Positions 5,852-6,780 of a DNA stretch of 6,780 bases are shown here, piece by piece (the first letter of the stretch is position 1; each line of letters begins with the position of its first letter). The position numbers were made by a program, and so were the translations under genes. Origin of the DNA: Verrucomicrobiota bacterium (lineage in GTDB: Bacteria > Verrucomicrobiota > Verrucomicrobiia > Chthoniobacterales > JAFAMB01); assembly GCA_019236035.1 (NCBI GenBank), contig JAFAJU010000236.1, forward strand, positions 1 through 6,780. The letters run 5' to 3'. The notes beneath the pieces were generated by a model. The model was given only the letters and a program-made list of their open reading frames with translations. It was not told where the DNA came from and made no database searches.

Positions 5852-6780
5852 ATGGCAGATCGATTCGGCAAATCGTCGGACGGATCAGCGACCAGAGCGG
5901 GGCTGCAAGCCGGGGGACGCCTCGTGTCCGAGGTGCTGATGTTGTTTCGAATTACTTCGCCTCAGCGAACCAAGATAGTGATTCTCGGTTTTGCTCTGGT
6001 CCTGGTCATCGCCGCGACGGCCTTCGGTCAGATCAGGCTCAACGCCTGGAATCAGCCCTTTTACAATGCGTTGCAGCGTAAAGACTTGCATGGATTCTTC
6101 GACCAGCTCGTGATCTTCTGTTTCATTGCCGGCGCTCTCTTGGTCCTCAATGTAGCGCAAGTCTGGCTGAACCAAGCGACCAAGGTTAAGCTGCGCGAAG
6201 GGCTCGTGCGCGATCTGTTCGATCAATGGCTGAGACCAAGGCGCGCATTTCGCCTCACCTATGCGGGAGAGATCGGCGCTAACCCGGACCAGCGTATCCA
6301 TGAGGATGCCCGCCATTTGACCGAGCTCTCGACCGATCTCGGCATTGGCCTCCTGCAGTCTTCGCTCCTCCTTGGCAGTTTCATCGGGGTTCTTTGGATG
6401 CTGTCGGGAAACGTCGTATTTCATGTGAGCGGGCGCAGTTTCGCGATTCCCGGTTACATGGTTTGGTGCGCGCTGGTATACACAGGCACCGCCTCATGGA
6501 TTAGCTGGCTCATCGGTCGCCCGTTGGCCCAGCTTTATGCTGACCGCTATGCTCAGGAGGCCGAACTGCGCTTCGCGCTTGTACGCCTCAACGAGCACAT
6601 TGATAGCGTGTCGCTCTATGGCGGCGAAGAGGGCGAGAAGCAGCGCCTGACCACCGCGCTCAAGGATGTTCTGCGCATCGTGTGGCGGACCGTCGGTGCC
6701 AACACACGGCTCACGTGGATCACAGCGGGTTACGGTTGGTCTACAATCATTGCCCCTATCGTGATCGCCGCTCCCGGATA
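5852..6780 (+). CDS. SbmA/BacA/YddA-type ABC transporter, N-terminal part (runs off window)
   Basis: The ATG at 5852 opens 309 codons that continue past the window end. The visible part is the membrane domain of the ABC_membrane_2 (SbmA/BacA, peroxisomal ALD-like) family. Signatures are LNAWNQPFYNALQRKD (64-79), LRxRxxFRL before the NPDQRIHEDARHLTE segment (144-158), and ASWISWLIGRPLA (214-226). The RYAQEAELRFALVRLNEHIDSV and LYGGEEGEKQR stretch leads towards the nucleotide-binding domain. Hydrophobic segments lie at about 41-60, 85-106, 163-183, 200-222 and 288-306. Fused homologues (YddA, Rv1819c) carry a C-terminal ATPase of about 200 residues; whether this one does lies outside the window. 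Known members move peptides, bleomycin or vitamin B12 across the inner membrane; the substrate here is unknown. No strong ribosome site precedes ATG 5852, which fits coupling to the small gene ending at 5847. Confidence 0.93.
   Translation, partial: MADRFGKSSDGSATRAGLQAGGRLVSEVLMLFRITSPQRTKIVILGFALVLVIAATAFGQIRLNAWNQPFYNALQRKDLHGFFDQLVIFCFIAGALLVLNVAQVWLNQATKVKLREGLVRDLFDQWLRPRRAFRLTYAGEIGANPDQRIHEDARHLTELSTDLGIGLLQSSLLLGSFIGVLWMLSGNVVFHVSGRSFAIPGYMVWCALVYTGTASWISWLIGRPLAQLYADRYAQEAELRFALVRLNEHIDSVSLYGGEEGEKQRLTTALKDVLRIVWRTVGANTRLTWITAGYGWSTIIAPIVIAAPG

Noticed and set aside
5885..6424. 179-codon minus-strand open frame
   Set aside because: It is the antisense of the ABC transporter membrane domain, whose plus-strand motifs are unambiguous.

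Overview
The window looks like a stretch of Gram-negative chromosome of moderate GC. It has an exported periplasmic binding protein, an inner-membrane SbmA/BacA-type ABC transporter, a BON-domain protein and a His-rich small protein. Phosphoketolase, transketolase, triosephosphate isomerase, BON and His-rich genes occurring together suggest a Proteobacterium, possibly Alphaproteobacteria, or a similar soil bacterium. This placement is inferred from gene content only. All family assignments come from reading motifs; no database search was possible.

Left part (1-2298). About 400 bases without a convincing gene contain a perfect 16-bp palindrome. They are followed by a NarL/FixJ-type response regulator (397-1146) and a sugar-type periplasmic binding protein (1225-2298) with a clear ribosome binding site. 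No histidine kinase, ABC permease or ATPase lies beside either gene inside the window, so both look like orphans, perhaps a sensing pair.

Middle part (2299-3288). This is gene-poor. A minus-strand ORF (2518-2925) of unknown function has one membrane segment and a C-terminal 12-residue tandem repeat. The two repeat copies differ mostly at third codon positions, which supports real coding.

Decayed carbon-metabolism region (3289-5141). The most striking content is a set of gutted genes of the phosphoketolase/pentose-phosphate pathway. A phosphoketolase remnant keeps only its first ~44 and last ~35 codons. A transketolase remnant keeps about its first dozen and last ~55 codons. The 8-base stop/start overlap between them is still intact. 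On the opposite strand a triosephosphate isomerase remnant retains only the C-terminal phosphate-binding part. Two intact accessory genes sit between the wrecks: a triple-BON-domain protein (3814-4458) and a 70-residue protein with 20 histidines in a heptad pattern (4613-4825). A strong hairpin (4847-4882) separates the His-rich gene from the convergent isomerase remnant.

Right part (5142-6780). A gene-poor stretch leads to a small conserved-looking protein (5488-5847). Four bases later begins a SbmA/BacA/YddA-type ABC transporter that runs off the window end, with 309 residues visible. The two probably form an operon.
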